Part shown: in pieces, positions 41,670 through 50,767 of the stretch
Numbering within the stretch: the first letter of the stretch is position 1
Layout of the letters: each line of letters begins with the position of its first letter
NCBI RefSeq assembly: GCF_048593165.1
Contig: NZ_CP184271.1
Strand: one strand, 5' to 3'
Source: Pectobacterium sp013449375
GTDB lineage: Bacteria > Pseudomonadota > Gammaproteobacteria > Enterobacterales > Enterobacteriaceae
DNA length: 64,000 nt
Translations under genes and position numbers: made by a program
Notes under the pieces: generated by a model
Database searches by the model: none
What the model was told of the DNA's origin: nothing
Seen by the model: the letters and a program-made list of their open reading frames with translations, nothing else

Positions 41670-42665
41670 ATGTTCAATCCGCTTGTTGTCGTACTCGCTT
41701 ATGATGGCTTGTGTACCTTCGAATTTGGTATTGCTGTTGAAATCTTCGGCCTGCCTCGCCCCGAAATGGGGGAAAATTGGTATCAGTTCGCTGTCGCAGG
41801 CTTAGACAACGGCGCGATGCGGGCAACGGGTGGCATCCACGTGGTTGCTGATGGTGGCCTTGAGCTGTTAACACAGGCAGGGACGATTATCATTCCCGGC
41901 TGGAAAGGCAGTGATGTGCCTGTCCCCGCCCATCTGGTCGATGCATTACGCCAAGCACATCAGCAGGGTGCCAGACTGCTCTCTATCTGTTCCGGGGTCT
42001 TTGTTCTCGCAGCGACCGGCCTGCTTTCTGGGCGACAAGCCACCACACATTGGCGCTACAGCGACACCTTAAAAACACAATATCCTGATATCAACATCGA
42101 GCCAGACGTTCTTTATATTGATGAAGGAACGATTCTTACGTCAGCCGGGAGTGCTGCGGGTATCGATCTTGGGCTGCATCTCATCCGTCGGGATTACGGC
42201 AGCAAAGCGGCCAATCAAGTCGCTCGCCGCTTGGTGGTCGCACCGCATCGGGATGGTGGGCAAGCACAGTATATTGAAAAGGCGGTACCGGTAGACTACG
42301 AACGCTCGCGCCTTGGGCCACTTATCGATCATGTTCGAGCCAACCTCGCGGAAGAGTATTCCGTTACGAAACTGGCCACCATTTCTTGTATGAGCCCACG
42401 CACGTTCCTTCGCCGTTTTTCTGCTGCGACGGGTACGACGCCAGCACGCTGGTTACTGACCGAACGGCTGAATACTGCCCGCGATTTACTGGAGAACACG
42501 CGCTTATCAATCGATAAAATCGCCGAAACGGTGGGGTTCGGTACCGCAGCCTCAATGCGCCACCATTTTCGCCAGCAGCTCCATCTCACCCCCTCAACCT
42601 ATCGGTTGCGTTTCGGGCAAAAAGCCGATGATATTCCAGAGAATCTTGCCGCTAAGAGAGGATAA
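41670..42665 (+). CDS. ftrA: GlxA/FtrA-type transcriptional activator
   Basis: 331 residues. N-terminal DJ-1/PfpI-like domain (residues 5-165), including LLSICSGVFVLAATGLLSGRQATTHW with a conserved Cys. C-terminal AraC HTH (about 225-320): LATISCMSPRTFLRRFSAATGTTPARWLLTERLNTARDLLE and IDKIAETVGFGTAASMRHHFRQQLHLTPSTYR. This is the FtrA architecture. ATG 41670 follows GAGGAAATCG. Four bp after its stop begins the pectinesterase gene, which it may control. Confidence 0.9.
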   Translation: MFNPLVVVLAYDGLCTFEFGIAVEIFGLPRPEMGENWYQFAVAGLDNGAMRATGGIHVVADGGLELLTQAGTIIIPGWKGSDVPVPAHLVDALRQAHQQGARLLSICSGVFVLAATGLLSGRQATTHWRYSDTLKTQYPDINIEPDVLYIDEGTILTSAGSAAGIDLGLHLIRRDYGSKAANQVARRLVVAPHRDGGQAQYIEKAVPVDYERSRLGPLIDHVRANLAEEYSVTKLATISCMSPRTFLRRFSAATGTTPARWLLTERLNTARDLLENTRLSIDKIAETVGFGTAASMRHHFRQQLHLTPSTYRLRFGQKADDIPENLAAKRG

Positions 42666-42669
42666 GATC

Positions 42670-43872
42670 ATGACAAGAACGACGCACCCCGGCACCGTTT
42701 ATCGCCCCATTCTTTCCGCGCAGGAAGCTGAACGCTTCACGCTCCCGCACTATTTCACGCTGCGTGGACATGATGATCAGACAGAAGCTGACATCTGGCA
42801 GCCCACACCGATTGAGGTCGATCCGGCTACGCCCTGGGTTGTCGGGCCACTCGTGGGGGAGGATGGAGCAACGCACACCCATGTTCAACAGGCGGTAAAC
42901 GCCGCGCTACGGGCACCGCAGGATCGGGCGCGTATTGCCATTAAACTGTTGCCGGGCACCTATACCGGCACGGTCTACATTCCCGCCGATGCGCCACCGC
43001 TCACGCTTTTTGGGGCGGGAGAACAACCGGATGACGTGGTGATTCAGCTCGCGCTGGATTCGATGTTTTCACCAGCAACCTATCGGGAAACAGTGAATCC
43101 TCACAACGAATATCAACCCGACGATCCCGCCTGGTATATGTACGATCTCTGTGCGTCGAAGCAGAACGCGACGATTGATACCATTTGTTCCGCCGTAGTG
43201 TGGTCGCAGAGCGACCATTTCCAGTTGAAGAACCTGACAGTGGTGAATACCCTGCTGGATACGGTAGATGGCCGCGCACATCAGGCTGTGGCGCTGCGCA
43301 CCGACGGCGACAAGGTACAGCTTGAAAGGGTCCGCCTCATCGGCCGTCAGGATACCTTTTTCGTCAATACCAGCAACCTCCGCAACGAGTACGTCACGGA
43401 TCGCTACAGCCGCGCCTACATTAAAGACAGTTACATTGAGGGCGATGTCGATTACGTGTTTGGGCGCGCAACTGCGGTATTCGAGCGTGTCCACTTTCAT
43501 ACGGTTTCCAGCCGTGGAGCGAAAGATATCCATGTCTTTGCGCCTGACAGCATGCCGTGGGTGCAATATGGTTTTCTGGCGGTGAAGTGCCGCTTTACGG
43601 GTGATGAAGGTTTCAGAAGAGAAAGAAAAGCCAGATTAGGCCGAGCTTGGGATCAGGGGGCAAGGCAAACGGGATACCTGCCGGGTCAGACGGCAAACGG
43701 TCAGTTAGTGATTCGCGACAGCACGATTGACGCCAGCTATGACAGAGAACGGCCGTGGGGAGCGGCGGCAACCACTGCACGGTTCTTTGCGGGTAACGCG
43801 GACTCAGCCCGCAATCTGGACGATGTGCACTTCAATCGGCTGTGGGAATACAACAACATCGACGAGGTGTGA
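42670..43872 (+). CDS. pectinesterase family protein (PemB/YbhC-like) without export signal
   Basis: 400 residues of carbohydrate esterase family 8, right-handed beta-helix. THTHVQQAVNAAL, LPGTYTGTVYIP, AWYMYDLC, AVALRTDGDKVQLERVRLIGRQDTFF (catalytic Gln-Asp), GDVDYVFGRATAVFE (second Asp) and LGRAWDQGARQTGYLP (Arg, Trp) are all present, so it should be active, unlike recalled YbhC, which has Asn in GRQNTFF. The N-terminus MTRTTHPGTVYRPILSAQEAERF has no signal peptide or lipobox. Predicted cytoplasmic, perhaps acting on imported methylated oligogalacturonides. RBS AGAGGAT overlaps the ftrA end; likely co-transcribed with it. Confidence 0.88.
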   Translation: MTRTTHPGTVYRPILSAQEAERFTLPHYFTLRGHDDQTEADIWQPTPIEVDPATPWVVGPLVGEDGATHTHVQQAVNAALRAPQDRARIAIKLLPGTYTGTVYIPADAPPLTLFGAGEQPDDVVIQLALDSMFSPATYRETVNPHNEYQPDDPAWYMYDLCASKQNATIDTICSAVVWSQSDHFQLKNLTVVNTLLDTVDGRAHQAVALRTDGDKVQLERVRLIGRQDTFFVNTSNLRNEYVTDRYSRAYIKDSYIEGDVDYVFGRATAVFERVHFHTVSSRGAKDIHVFAPDSMPWVQYGFLAVKCRFTGDEGFRRERKARLGRAWDQGARQTGYLPGQTANGQLVIRDSTIDASYDRERPWGAAATTARFFAGNADSARNLDDVHFNRLWEYNNIDEV

Positions 43873-44220
43873 GGGACTACGAAAGGGATAACAATATAAA
43901 AGGTGAGTGTTATTCGCGAAAGAGTCGCACTGATGGAATGAATTAGCCTGAACTGCCAGCGGCCTGTAAACAATACAGGCCATAGAACAGTAAAAGAATT
44001 TTATTATATTACTGATAAATCTCGCTTAATTAGCATTCCCTGATGTTAGCCAATCATCACGCTTATCCTGAGCGGTGTTTATTTCTTTTGCTTTACGCCC
44101 TTAACATTACTGTAAGATTTTATGTTTTTTCACTCCCCCATAACAATTAGACTTAGGTACAGGTGTAGGTATATACTTTTCCGTTACACGGATGTTGATT
44201 CTTCAGACTGAGGTCATGAG
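43873..44220. other. upstream region of expR with tandem AGGTNN repeats
   Basis: 348 bp without a gene. It is AT-rich. Close to the end, AGGTAC, AGGTGT and AGGTAT lie in tandem at 44155-44172, about 50 bp before expR. No classical lux box palindrome is evident. GAGG at the expected distance precedes expR. Confidence 0.45.
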
Positions 44221-44949
44221 ATGTCGCCATTATTCACCGATAGTGAAATAATAAGCAGGGTAATTAAAAAGCATTTCAATAAAAACCTGGATCACTACGA
44301 CGGCATAAAATTCTCATTTATGGTGCTCAATAAGAAGAACCCTTCTCAAATGATCATCATTTCAAGTTATCCCGATGAATGGGTTAACCTCTATAAAGAA
44401 AACAAATATCAGCATATTGATCCTGTTGTTCTTGCTTCATTTAATAAAATATCGCCTTTCTCTTGGGAGAAAAGTCTGGTTATTAACACACGACTACAGC
44501 TTGCCAAGATATTCGACCTCTCTAAGAAATATAATATTATCAACGGATATACTTTTGTTCTTCACGATCATAGCGACAATCTGGCGATGCTATCGATTAT
44601 CGTGGACAGTTCATATCCAGATGATGTTGATACATTCATTGAAGAGAAAAAAGACACCTTTCAGATGCTATTAATTGATGCATATGAAAAAATCATCTCC
44701 CTTTGCAGAGAGATGATTGAAAATAAAAAACCATTAAATAATAAAGAAATATTCTCTCAACGAGAAAATGAAATCCTTTACTGGGCCAGTATGGGTAAAA
44801 CCTATCTGGAAGTCGCTATTATTCTCGGTATCAAAACCAGTACGGTAAAATTTCATATCGGCAACGTTGTGAAAAAACTGGGCGTCCTGAATGCCAAGCA
44901 TGCCATCCGGCTCGGCGTTGAGTTACAGCTCATCAAGCCTGTGCAATAG
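44221..44949 (+). CDS. expR: LuxR-family quorum-sensing regulator ExpR
   Basis: 242 residues. Autoinducer-binding domain about 15-165 (FSFMVLNKKNPSQMIIISSYPDEWVNLYKENKYQHIDPVV, then FSWEKSL and ATML-like DNLAMLSIIVDSS) and a GerE helix-turn-helix about 178-238 (FSQRENEILYWASMGKTYLEVAIILGIKTSTVKFHIGNVVKKLGVLNAKHAI). In Pectobacterium ExpR-type proteins bind DNA without ligand and activate rsmA; acyl-homoserine lactone releases them, raising enzyme production. It converges on expI with a 17-bp overlap of the 3' ends, the classical genus arrangement. Confidence 0.93.
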   Translation: MSPLFTDSEIISRVIKKHFNKNLDHYDGIKFSFMVLNKKNPSQMIIISSYPDEWVNLYKENKYQHIDPVVLASFNKISPFSWEKSLVINTRLQLAKIFDLSKKYNIINGYTFVLHDHSDNLAMLSIIVDSSYPDDVDTFIEEKKDTFQMLLIDAYEKIISLCREMIENKKPLNNKEIFSQRENEILYWASMGKTYLEVAIILGIKTSTVKFHIGNVVKKLGVLNAKHAIRLGVELQLIKPVQ

Positions 44950-45583
44950 CGGCTGGTACCCGCAGAGGCCACTGTTTCAACTCATTGCTCATAAATGTCC
45001 CGCTGCGGTTAATACGACGAGCCAACGCTTCCTGATTCTCATCATCAACCGGAAGAAAAACTAAATAGACTCTTTCTTCCTTTTCTGACAAACCTTGTTC
45101 GACCACGCGAATTCCCCAGCCAGATCGTTTTAATATCGTCAGCATAGGGTGACTCACTATCGTATATATTCCATCATAGCCTTTGTCCTTTGAGTAATTA
45201 ATCATCGAAAGAAACAACATCGAACTAATTGGGTATTCATTGCCGAGAATCTCTTTCGCTCGTGATTTATCGACAAAAAATCGACTAGACTCGAGGTAAT
45301 TCCCTTCAGGGATATTGATCTCCTTGAAGTAAGGAAAAAATGTCCCAGTAATCATGTTAGGGTATTTTGTTTCAATAAATCTCAAACTACAGATAACGGT
45401 GTTATCTTTGATGCCAAAAAGATAAGTCGTGTTATTATTATCATACTGATCAAATTCCATTCCGTCAGTACATTGAACGGCCCAATTCAGTCGATCTTTA
45501 AACGTCTCTTTTCTGAGGGTAAATAGCTCTTCTGATTTCGTTTCTGACAACAAGGTGTGATTTACATCAAATATCTCTAACAT
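44933..45583 (-). CDS. expI: acyl-homoserine-lactone synthase ExpI
   Basis: 216-residue LuxI-family enzyme that makes 3-oxo-acyl-HSL from S-adenosylmethionine and acyl-ACP. Conserved residues are all present: Arg24, Phe28, Trp34, Asp45, Asp48, Arg68, Glu98, Arg101 (as in RKETF...W...FDQYD...LRF...LESSRF). Phe69 and Met127 match what I recall for class I enzymes that mainly make 3-oxo-C8-HSL. GGAGG precedes the ATG. Convergent with expR, sharing 17 bp. No lux box is evident upstream. Confidence 0.95.
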   Translation of the reverse strand: MLEIFDVNHTLLSETKSEELFTLRKETFKDRLNWAVQCTDGMEFDQYDNNNTTYLFGIKDNTVICSLRFIETKYPNMITGTFFPYFKEINIPEGNYLESSRFFVDKSRAKEILGNEYPISSMLFLSMINYSKDKGYDGIYTIVSHPMLTILKRSGWGIRVVEQGLSEKEERVYLVFLPVDDENQEALARRINRSGTFMSNELKQWPLRVPAAIAQA

Positions 45584-45799
45584 TTTTCCTCCATTGAAAA
45601 GTTAATACATAACCTCAAAAAACGATACACCATCCCGCAGTTCCTTCGCCTTCAGATTATTATTCAGGCTGATTATTTATAGGTATTCTGTCCCTTTCTA
45701 GGGCGGTTGTACAGATGCAACTTTCACTGTAAGCAAGAGTTCATATACGAAAAAACACCGCGAGAAGGCCAAACATAACCCTATGATAAACAGATAAAA

Positions 45800-45832
45800 A
45801 AAATCCGGAAACGCAAGACGATTCCGGATTTT
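45800..45832 (-). terminator. rho-independent terminator of argG
   Basis: AATCCGGAA (45802-45810) pairs with TTCCGGATT (45822-45830); on the minus strand it is followed by a T7 tract (45795-45801), on the plus strand by TTTAT. It ends argG and could also stop transcripts from the other side. Confidence 0.9.
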
Positions 45833-45852
45833 TATCTTACTTAATCTCTGCG

Positions 45853-47199
45853 TTATTTCCCTGTTTTATCCTGCAATTGGCCTACCTGCGGCAGACCCGT
45901 GCTGGCAGAGGAAGAGAGCAAGCCCGTTTCAACATAGTTAAACAGTTTTTCACGCGTGTCCGTGATATCCAGATTGCGCATAGTCAGTTGGCCGATACGA
46001 TCATCTGGCGAGAAGACCGAGTCGCCTTTTTCCATGGTCAGACGCTCTGGTTTATAGGTCAGATTGTCAGACACGGTATTCATGATGGAGTAATCATTGC
46101 CGCGACGCAGCTCCAACGTCACTTCGCCAGTAATAGCGCTAGCGATCCAACGCTGAGAAGCATCACGCAGCATCAGTGCCTGAGAATCGAACCAACGTCC
46201 CTGATACAGGAAACGACCTAGCTGACGACCATTAGCGTGGTATTGCTCGATGGTGTCTTCGTTGTGGATACCGGTAACCAGACGCTCGTAGGCAATGTGC
46301 AGCAGTGCCATTCCCGGCGCTTCATAGATGCCACGGCTTTTTGCTTCAATGATACGATTTTCGATCTGATCGCTCATCCCCAGACCGTGGCGTCCACCGA
46401 TACGGTTCGCTTCCAGCATCAGTTCAACATCATCGGCAAAGGTCTTGCCGTTCAGCGCAACCGGATGGCCACGTTCAAAACGGATGGTTACTTCTTCTGC
46501 CGGAACCTTGACGTTCTCGTCCCAGAATTTCACGCCCATAATCGGGTTAACGATTTTGACGCTGGAATTCAGGAATTCCAGATCCTTCGCTTCGTGCGTC
46601 GCACCCAGAATATTGGAATCGGTGGAATAGGCTTTCTCGGCCGACATTTTATAGCCGAACCCTGCCTGCGCCATGAACTCGGACATCTCCTGACGACCGC
46701 CCAGTTCATCAATAAAATCGGTATCCAGCCACGGCTTATAAATCTTCAGTTCAGCGTTGGTCAGCAGGCCATAGCGATAGAAACGCTCAATGTCGTTGCC
46801 TTTATAGGTGCTGCCGTCGCCCCAGATGTTCACGCCATCTTCTTTCATCGCCGCAACCAGCATTGTACCGGTAACGGCACGGCCCAGCGGCGTGGTGTTG
46901 AAATAGGTCACGCCCGCTGTCGTGTTGTGGAATGCGCCACACTGAATCGCAGCGATACCTTCAGCAACCAGCTGCTTACGGCAATCGATAAGGCGAGCAT
47001 TTTCCGCGCCATATTCCATAGCCCGACGAGGGATTTCCTCGTAGTCATCCTCATCTGGCTGCCCCAGATTTGCGGTATACGCATAAGGAACCGCGCCCTT
47101 TTGACGCATCCAAAGCAGCGCGGCGCTGGTATCCAGACCACCCGAGAACGCAATACCAATACGCTGACCAACCGGAAGATGCTTGAGAATCGTTGTCAT
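45853..47199 (-). CDS. argG: argininosuccinate synthase
   Basis: 448 residues, near the 447 of E. coli. ATP pyrophosphatase motif IAFSGGLDTSAALLWM at residues 14-29, then YTANLGQPDEDDYEEIPRRAMEYGAENARLIDCRKQLVAEG, YFNTTPLGRAVTG and WGDGSTYKGNDIERFYRYG; these are hallmarks of the long enterobacterial ArgG class. It joins citrulline and aspartate to argininosuccinate in arginine synthesis. An ARG-box-like site lies ~160 bp upstream and a strong terminator follows. Confidence 0.97.
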   Translation of the reverse strand: MTTILKHLPVGQRIGIAFSGGLDTSAALLWMRQKGAVPYAYTANLGQPDEDDYEEIPRRAMEYGAENARLIDCRKQLVAEGIAAIQCGAFHNTTAGVTYFNTTPLGRAVTGTMLVAAMKEDGVNIWGDGSTYKGNDIERFYRYGLLTNAELKIYKPWLDTDFIDELGGRQEMSEFMAQAGFGYKMSAEKAYSTDSNILGATHEAKDLEFLNSSVKIVNPIMGVKFWDENVKVPAEEVTIRFERGHPVALNGKTFADDVELMLEANRIGGRHGLGMSDQIENRIIEAKSRGIYEAPGMALLHIAYERLVTGIHNEDTIEQYHANGRQLGRFLYQGRWFDSQALMLRDASQRWIASAITGEVTLELRRGNDYSIMNTVSDNLTYKPERLTMEKGDSVFSPDDRIGQLTMRNLDITDTREKLFNYVETGLLSSSASTGLPQVGQLQDKTGK

Positions 47200-47358
47200 A
47201 TATGTAATCCCTGCTCGAAAGATCTATGGTGATGTACCCCTAGGGTATCAGCTTAGCCGCCACACCATTATGTTACGCCATGCATTAATGAGCGTTCGAG
47301 CCCTGCGCACATCCTACATCAGATGGGCTGGCCGATAATCAAAATAGACACGCTCACA

Positions 47359-47376
47359 AATGAATATTTATGCAAA
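47359..47376. promoter_or_regulatory. ARG box (ArgR operator) of argG
   Basis: AATGAATATTTATGCAAA resembles the ArgR consensus (WNTGAATWWWWATTCANW), with one half perfect and the other TGCA instead of TTCA. ArgR sites usually come in pairs three bases apart; the neighbouring 47380-47397 is only weakly similar. The rest of 47200-47625 has no gene. Confidence 0.6.
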
Positions 47377-47625
47377 ATAAGTGAGTGATAATTTAAACAT
47401 CTTTTTGGCGGGACAGGAAGAGAAGAGTCATGCTTTCGCGTAAAAAAATTCGTGGCCGATTCACGACCAAGTTAGCAAGTATAGCGCTATCTTCTCTTCA
47501 GGCTAAGCAGCAAAAATCGTTTACGCGACCCACCCGACATTAATAAAACATCGTTTCATTTTATCGACATTTCTTTGCTATCCTCCTGCGGTTAACACCT
47601 TCCCTTGCATATTGCTGGAGATGCT

Positions 47626-48201
47626 ATGTCTAAGAAAGTCGCCGTTCTGCTGGCCCCAGGGTTTGAAGAAGCGGAAGCGATCATGGTGATTGATGTACTG
47701 CACCGCATGAAGATAGAAGTCACCATGCTGTCATGCTATGACAGACTGGAACTGCGCAGTTATCACAATATTCGCATGTTTGCCGATTCTCTGCTGGAAA
47801 GAAACCAGGACACGCTGTTTGATGCCGTGGTCATTCCCGGTGGCCCACAGGGTACGGTAAACCTGGCTGCCAACCCAATGGTTGTCGAGTTTATCCGTCG
47901 CCATGACGAGGCGGGAAAACTGATTTGCCCACTGTGCTCTGCGGCTGCACGCGTACTGGGGGGTAACAATCTGCTGAAAGGCCGTCGCTACGTTTGCTCC
48001 GGCAATTTATGGCAGGATGTGACCGATGGCGTTTATGTTGACGAAAAAGTCGTGGAAGACGGCAATCTGATCAGCGGCAAAGGGTTAGGCGTGACATTCG
48101 ATTTTGCCTTTACCCTCGCCAACCGCCTGACGGGCGACAAAGAAAACGCCAACTTCCAGGTTGAGCACATCGATTACGATTACTGGCGCGTGCCTGCGTA
48201 A
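47626..48201 (+). CDS. DJ-1/PfpI family protein
   Basis: 191 residues: KKVAVLLAPGFEEAEAIMVIDVLHRM (conserved Glu), FDAVVIPGGPQGTVNLA, LICPLCSAAARVL (nucleophilic Cys elbow) and LISGKGLGVTFDFAFTLANRL. It is a member of the DJ-1/ThiJ group (glyoxalase III, deglycase or chaperone activities have been reported in the family). ATG 47626 after GGAG. Single gene, convergent with xylR across a GC hairpin. Confidence 0.9.
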   Translation: MSKKVAVLLAPGFEEAEAIMVIDVLHRMKIEVTMLSCYDRLELRSYHNIRMFADSLLERNQDTLFDAVVIPGGPQGTVNLAANPMVVEFIRRHDEAGKLICPLCSAAARVLGGNNLLKGRRYVCSGNLWQDVTDGVYVDEKVVEDGNLISGKGLGVTFDFAFTLANRLTGDKENANFQVEHIDYDYWRVPA

Positions 48202-48220
48202 CCGCTCATCTGCCTAATAT

Positions 48221-48242
48221 AAGGCGCGTCCCGCCGCGCCTT
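48221..48242. terminator. GC-rich hairpin between convergent genes
   Basis: AAGGCGCG (48221-48228) pairs with CGCGCCTT (48235-48242), between the DJ-1 gene and xylR ends. T-tracts are poor on both sides, so termination efficiency is uncertain. Confidence 0.6.
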
Positions 48243-48270
48243 CCTGCGTAACCTTCTTCTGTGAATAGCC

Positions 48271-49449
48271 TTAATAACCTTCTCCATAACGCTCGCGGTA
48301 CTCCTTCGGCGTGATGTCATACCCTTTCTTAAAGACAGCATAAAAGTAAGGCAGCGAAGGGTAGCCGCACATTAACGAGATCTCGCCAATCGAGAGCGAG
48401 GTCGATATCAGCAAGTTGCGTGCCCGGTCCAACTTTTCCGCATGAATCACACCGTGAATCGTCTGGCCGACTTCATCTTTGAAGCGCTTCTCCAGATTTG
48501 ATCGGGAAATCCCTACCGCATCCAGCACCTGCTCGACCTTAATCCCTTTGCAGGCGTGATAGCGGATAAAGTGCATCGCCTGAATAACAGCAGGGTCGTG
48601 CACAGAACGATAATCCGTTGAGCGACGTTCTACCACCCGAACAGGTGGCACCAAAATACGTTGCAGCGATAAATCGGCCTGATTCAACAGCAGTTGATGC
48701 AGCAACTTCGCGGCGCGATATCCCATTTGGCGCGTGCCCTGCGCCACCGACGAGAGCGCGACGCGTGAAAGGTAGCGAATCAGATCTTCGTTATCGATCC
48801 CGATAACACACAGCTTCTCTGGTACGGCAATATTCAGATGTTCGCAGACCTGCAACAGATGGCGCGCGCGCGAATCCGTCACCGCGATAATCCCCGTCTG
48901 CGGCGGTAGCCCCTGCACCCAGTCAGCCAGCCGATTTTGCGCGTATTGCCAGTTATCCGGCGACGTTTCCATTCCCTGATACACCACGCCCTGATACTTT
49001 TCTGCCGCAACGAGCTGCCAGAAAGCGTATTCCCGCTCCTGTGCCCAGCCTTTCCCACCCGATGCTGGCAGGCCATAAAAAGCAAAGCGGTTCAGCCCCT
49101 TTTCTTTGAGGTGCATAAACGCGCTTTCCACCAGTGCATAATTATCTGTCGCGATGTAATGCACAGGCGGGTAATCCTCAGGCCGATGGTAGGAGCCGCC
49201 AACCCCCACCAACGGCACGTTCACATCCTGTAGTAGCTGCTTGATCTCACCATCGTCAAAATCGGCAATCACGCCGTCTCCCAGCCACTCTTTAATGTTA
49301 TCAATACGGCAACGGAAGTCTTCTTCGATGAAGATGTCCCAGTCACACTGAGAAGCCTGTAAATATTCGCCAACCCCTTCAACTACCTGACGGTCATACA
49401 CTTTGTTGGCATTGAACAGCAGCGTGATGCGATAGCGTTTTTCAAACAT
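48271..49449 (-). CDS. xylR: xylose operon activator XylR
   Basis: 392 residues, as in E. coli. N-terminal LacI/periplasmic-binding-like xylose domain (RYRITLLFNANKVYDRQVVEGVGEYLQAS..., residues 4-275) and a C-terminal AraC HTH (about 285-385: CKGIKVEQVLDAVGISRSNLEKRFKDEVGQTIHGVIHAEKLDRARNLL). It activates xylAB and xylFGH when D-xylose is bound. ATG 49449 chosen by alignment with MF.KR.RITLLFNANK. It follows xylH by 136 bp on the same strand and may be partly co-transcribed. Confidence 0.96.
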   Translation of the reverse strand: MFEKRYRITLLFNANKVYDRQVVEGVGEYLQASQCDWDIFIEEDFRCRIDNIKEWLGDGVIADFDDGEIKQLLQDVNVPLVGVGGSYHRPEDYPPVHYIATDNYALVESAFMHLKEKGLNRFAFYGLPASGGKGWAQEREYAFWQLVAAEKYQGVVYQGMETSPDNWQYAQNRLADWVQGLPPQTGIIAVTDSRARHLLQVCEHLNIAVPEKLCVIGIDNEDLIRYLSRVALSSVAQGTRQMGYRAAKLLHQLLLNQADLSLQRILVPPVRVVERRSTDYRSVHDPAVIQAMHFIRYHACKGIKVEQVLDAVGISRSNLEKRFKDEVGQTIHGVIHAEKLDRARNLLISTSLSIGEISLMCGYPSLPYFYAVFKKGYDITPKEYRERYGEGY

Positions 49450-49585
49450 GGCAGTCGGCACTCATTAATCGCAAGTTCCTTGAATCAAGTCTGCTCCCTT
49501 GAATAGCACAGTGCCCCCAGAGGCCAAAATAATTTGCTGATTATTGCGAGCCGCCACGTATTTCCTCCACAACCCCCACGTCGCG

Positions 49586-50767
49586 TCACACACGCCGCTT
49601 TGTTGCCGTATCCATCCACACCGCCAATAGCAGGATTCCGCCTTTTACGACGTATTGCCAGAAGGTCGGCACATCCAGCATGCTCATCCCGTTATCCAGC
49701 GACGCCATGATAAATGCCCCCATCACCGCGCCCGCCACGCTGCCGATCCCCCCCGCCAGACTGGTGCCGCCAATCACGCAGGCGGCAATCGCATCCAGTT
49801 CGGCAATGTTTCCGGCGGAGGGTGAGCCAGCTCCTAGCCGCGAGCTGAGAATCAATCCGGCGACCGCGACCATCAGGCCGTTAATCGCGAACACCGCCAT
49901 TTTGGTGCGCTCAACATTCACGCCCGATAAGCGGGCAGCATCAATATTGCCGCCCACGGCATAAATGCGGCGGCCAAATGCCGTGCGCGTCGCCAGAAAA
50001 ATACCGCCCAGCATCAACAGCGTCAGCACCAGAACCGGCGTTGGCACACCGCGATAGTCATTCAGCAGATAAATCGCCCCCAGCACCACCAGTGCCGTCA
50101 CCGTCTGTCGGCCAATATCACCCGCGGGAGGGTTTACTGGTAACCCTAATCGCGCACGGCTGCTGCGCCGGCGCCACTGCCAGGCAATAAACACCATCAG
50201 CCCGATAGCACCGAACATAAAACCGATGCCGGAAGGCAGATAGCTCTGTCCAATCTGCGACATCGCTTCACTCGTCGGAGAAACCGTCGTCCCGTTAGTG
50301 ATGCCGATCAGAATGCCGCGAAAAGCCAGCATCCCCGCTAGCGTCACGATAAAAGAAGGGACTTTCCGGTAGGCGACCCACCAGCCATTCCACGCGCCAA
50401 GCAGCAATCCCAGCGCAAGTGTCACAACGATGGTCAACGGTAAAGGCCAGCCAAACCAGACATCAAAGATCGCCGCTGCACCGCCCAAGAGCCCCATCAT
50501 CGAACCAACCGACAGATCGATCTCAGCGGAGATAATGACAAACACCATACCGACCGCCAGAATGCCGGTAATCGCCGTTTGCCTTAACAGGTTGGAGAGA
50601 TTACGCGCGCTGAGATACGCCCCATCGGTCATGTAGGTGAAAAAGAGCATGATGGCGATGATGGCGGCGATCATCACGTAGACCTGAAGATTGATGCTTT
50701 TCAACCGTTGCAGCATCGAGACAGAGCCCACGACATGTTGTTGTTTAGACTGCGATGTTTTCAGCAC
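49586..50767 (-). CDS. xylH: D-xylose ABC transporter permease XylH
   Basis: 393 residues from GTG 50767, the E. coli length; GAGGA lies 9 nt upstream. A more upstream GTG (50776) overlaps that ribosome site. About ten membrane segments; LRQTAITGILAVGMVFVIISAEIDLSVGSMMGLLGG and AELDAIAACVIGGTSLAGGIGSVAGAVMGAF are the ribose/xylose permease signatures. It overlaps xylG by 23 bp. Homodimer in the inner membrane with XylG and XylF. Confidence 0.95.
   Translation of the reverse strand: MLKTSQSKQQHVVGSVSMLQRLKSINLQVYVMIAAIIAIMLFFTYMTDGAYLSARNLSNLLRQTAITGILAVGMVFVIISAEIDLSVGSMMGLLGGAAAIFDVWFGWPLPLTIVVTLALGLLLGAWNGWWVAYRKVPSFIVTLAGMLAFRGILIGITNGTTVSPTSEAMSQIGQSYLPSGIGFMFGAIGLMVFIAWQWRRRSSRARLGLPVNPPAGDIGRQTVTALVVLGAIYLLNDYRGVPTPVLVLTLLMLGGIFLATRTAFGRRIYAVGGNIDAARLSGVNVERTKMAVFAINGLMVAVAGLILSSRLGAGSPSAGNIAELDAIAACVIGGTSLAGGIGSVAGAVMGAFIMASLDNGMSMLDVPTFWQYVVKGGILLLAVWMDTATKRRV

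Noticed and set aside
45584..45800. lux box for ExpI autoinduction
   Set aside because: No 20-bp palindrome of lux-box type seen; in this genus expI is not strongly autoinduced.
46237..47232. 331-codon plus-strand open frame
   Set aside because: Antisense shadow of argG, no ribosome site and no family features.
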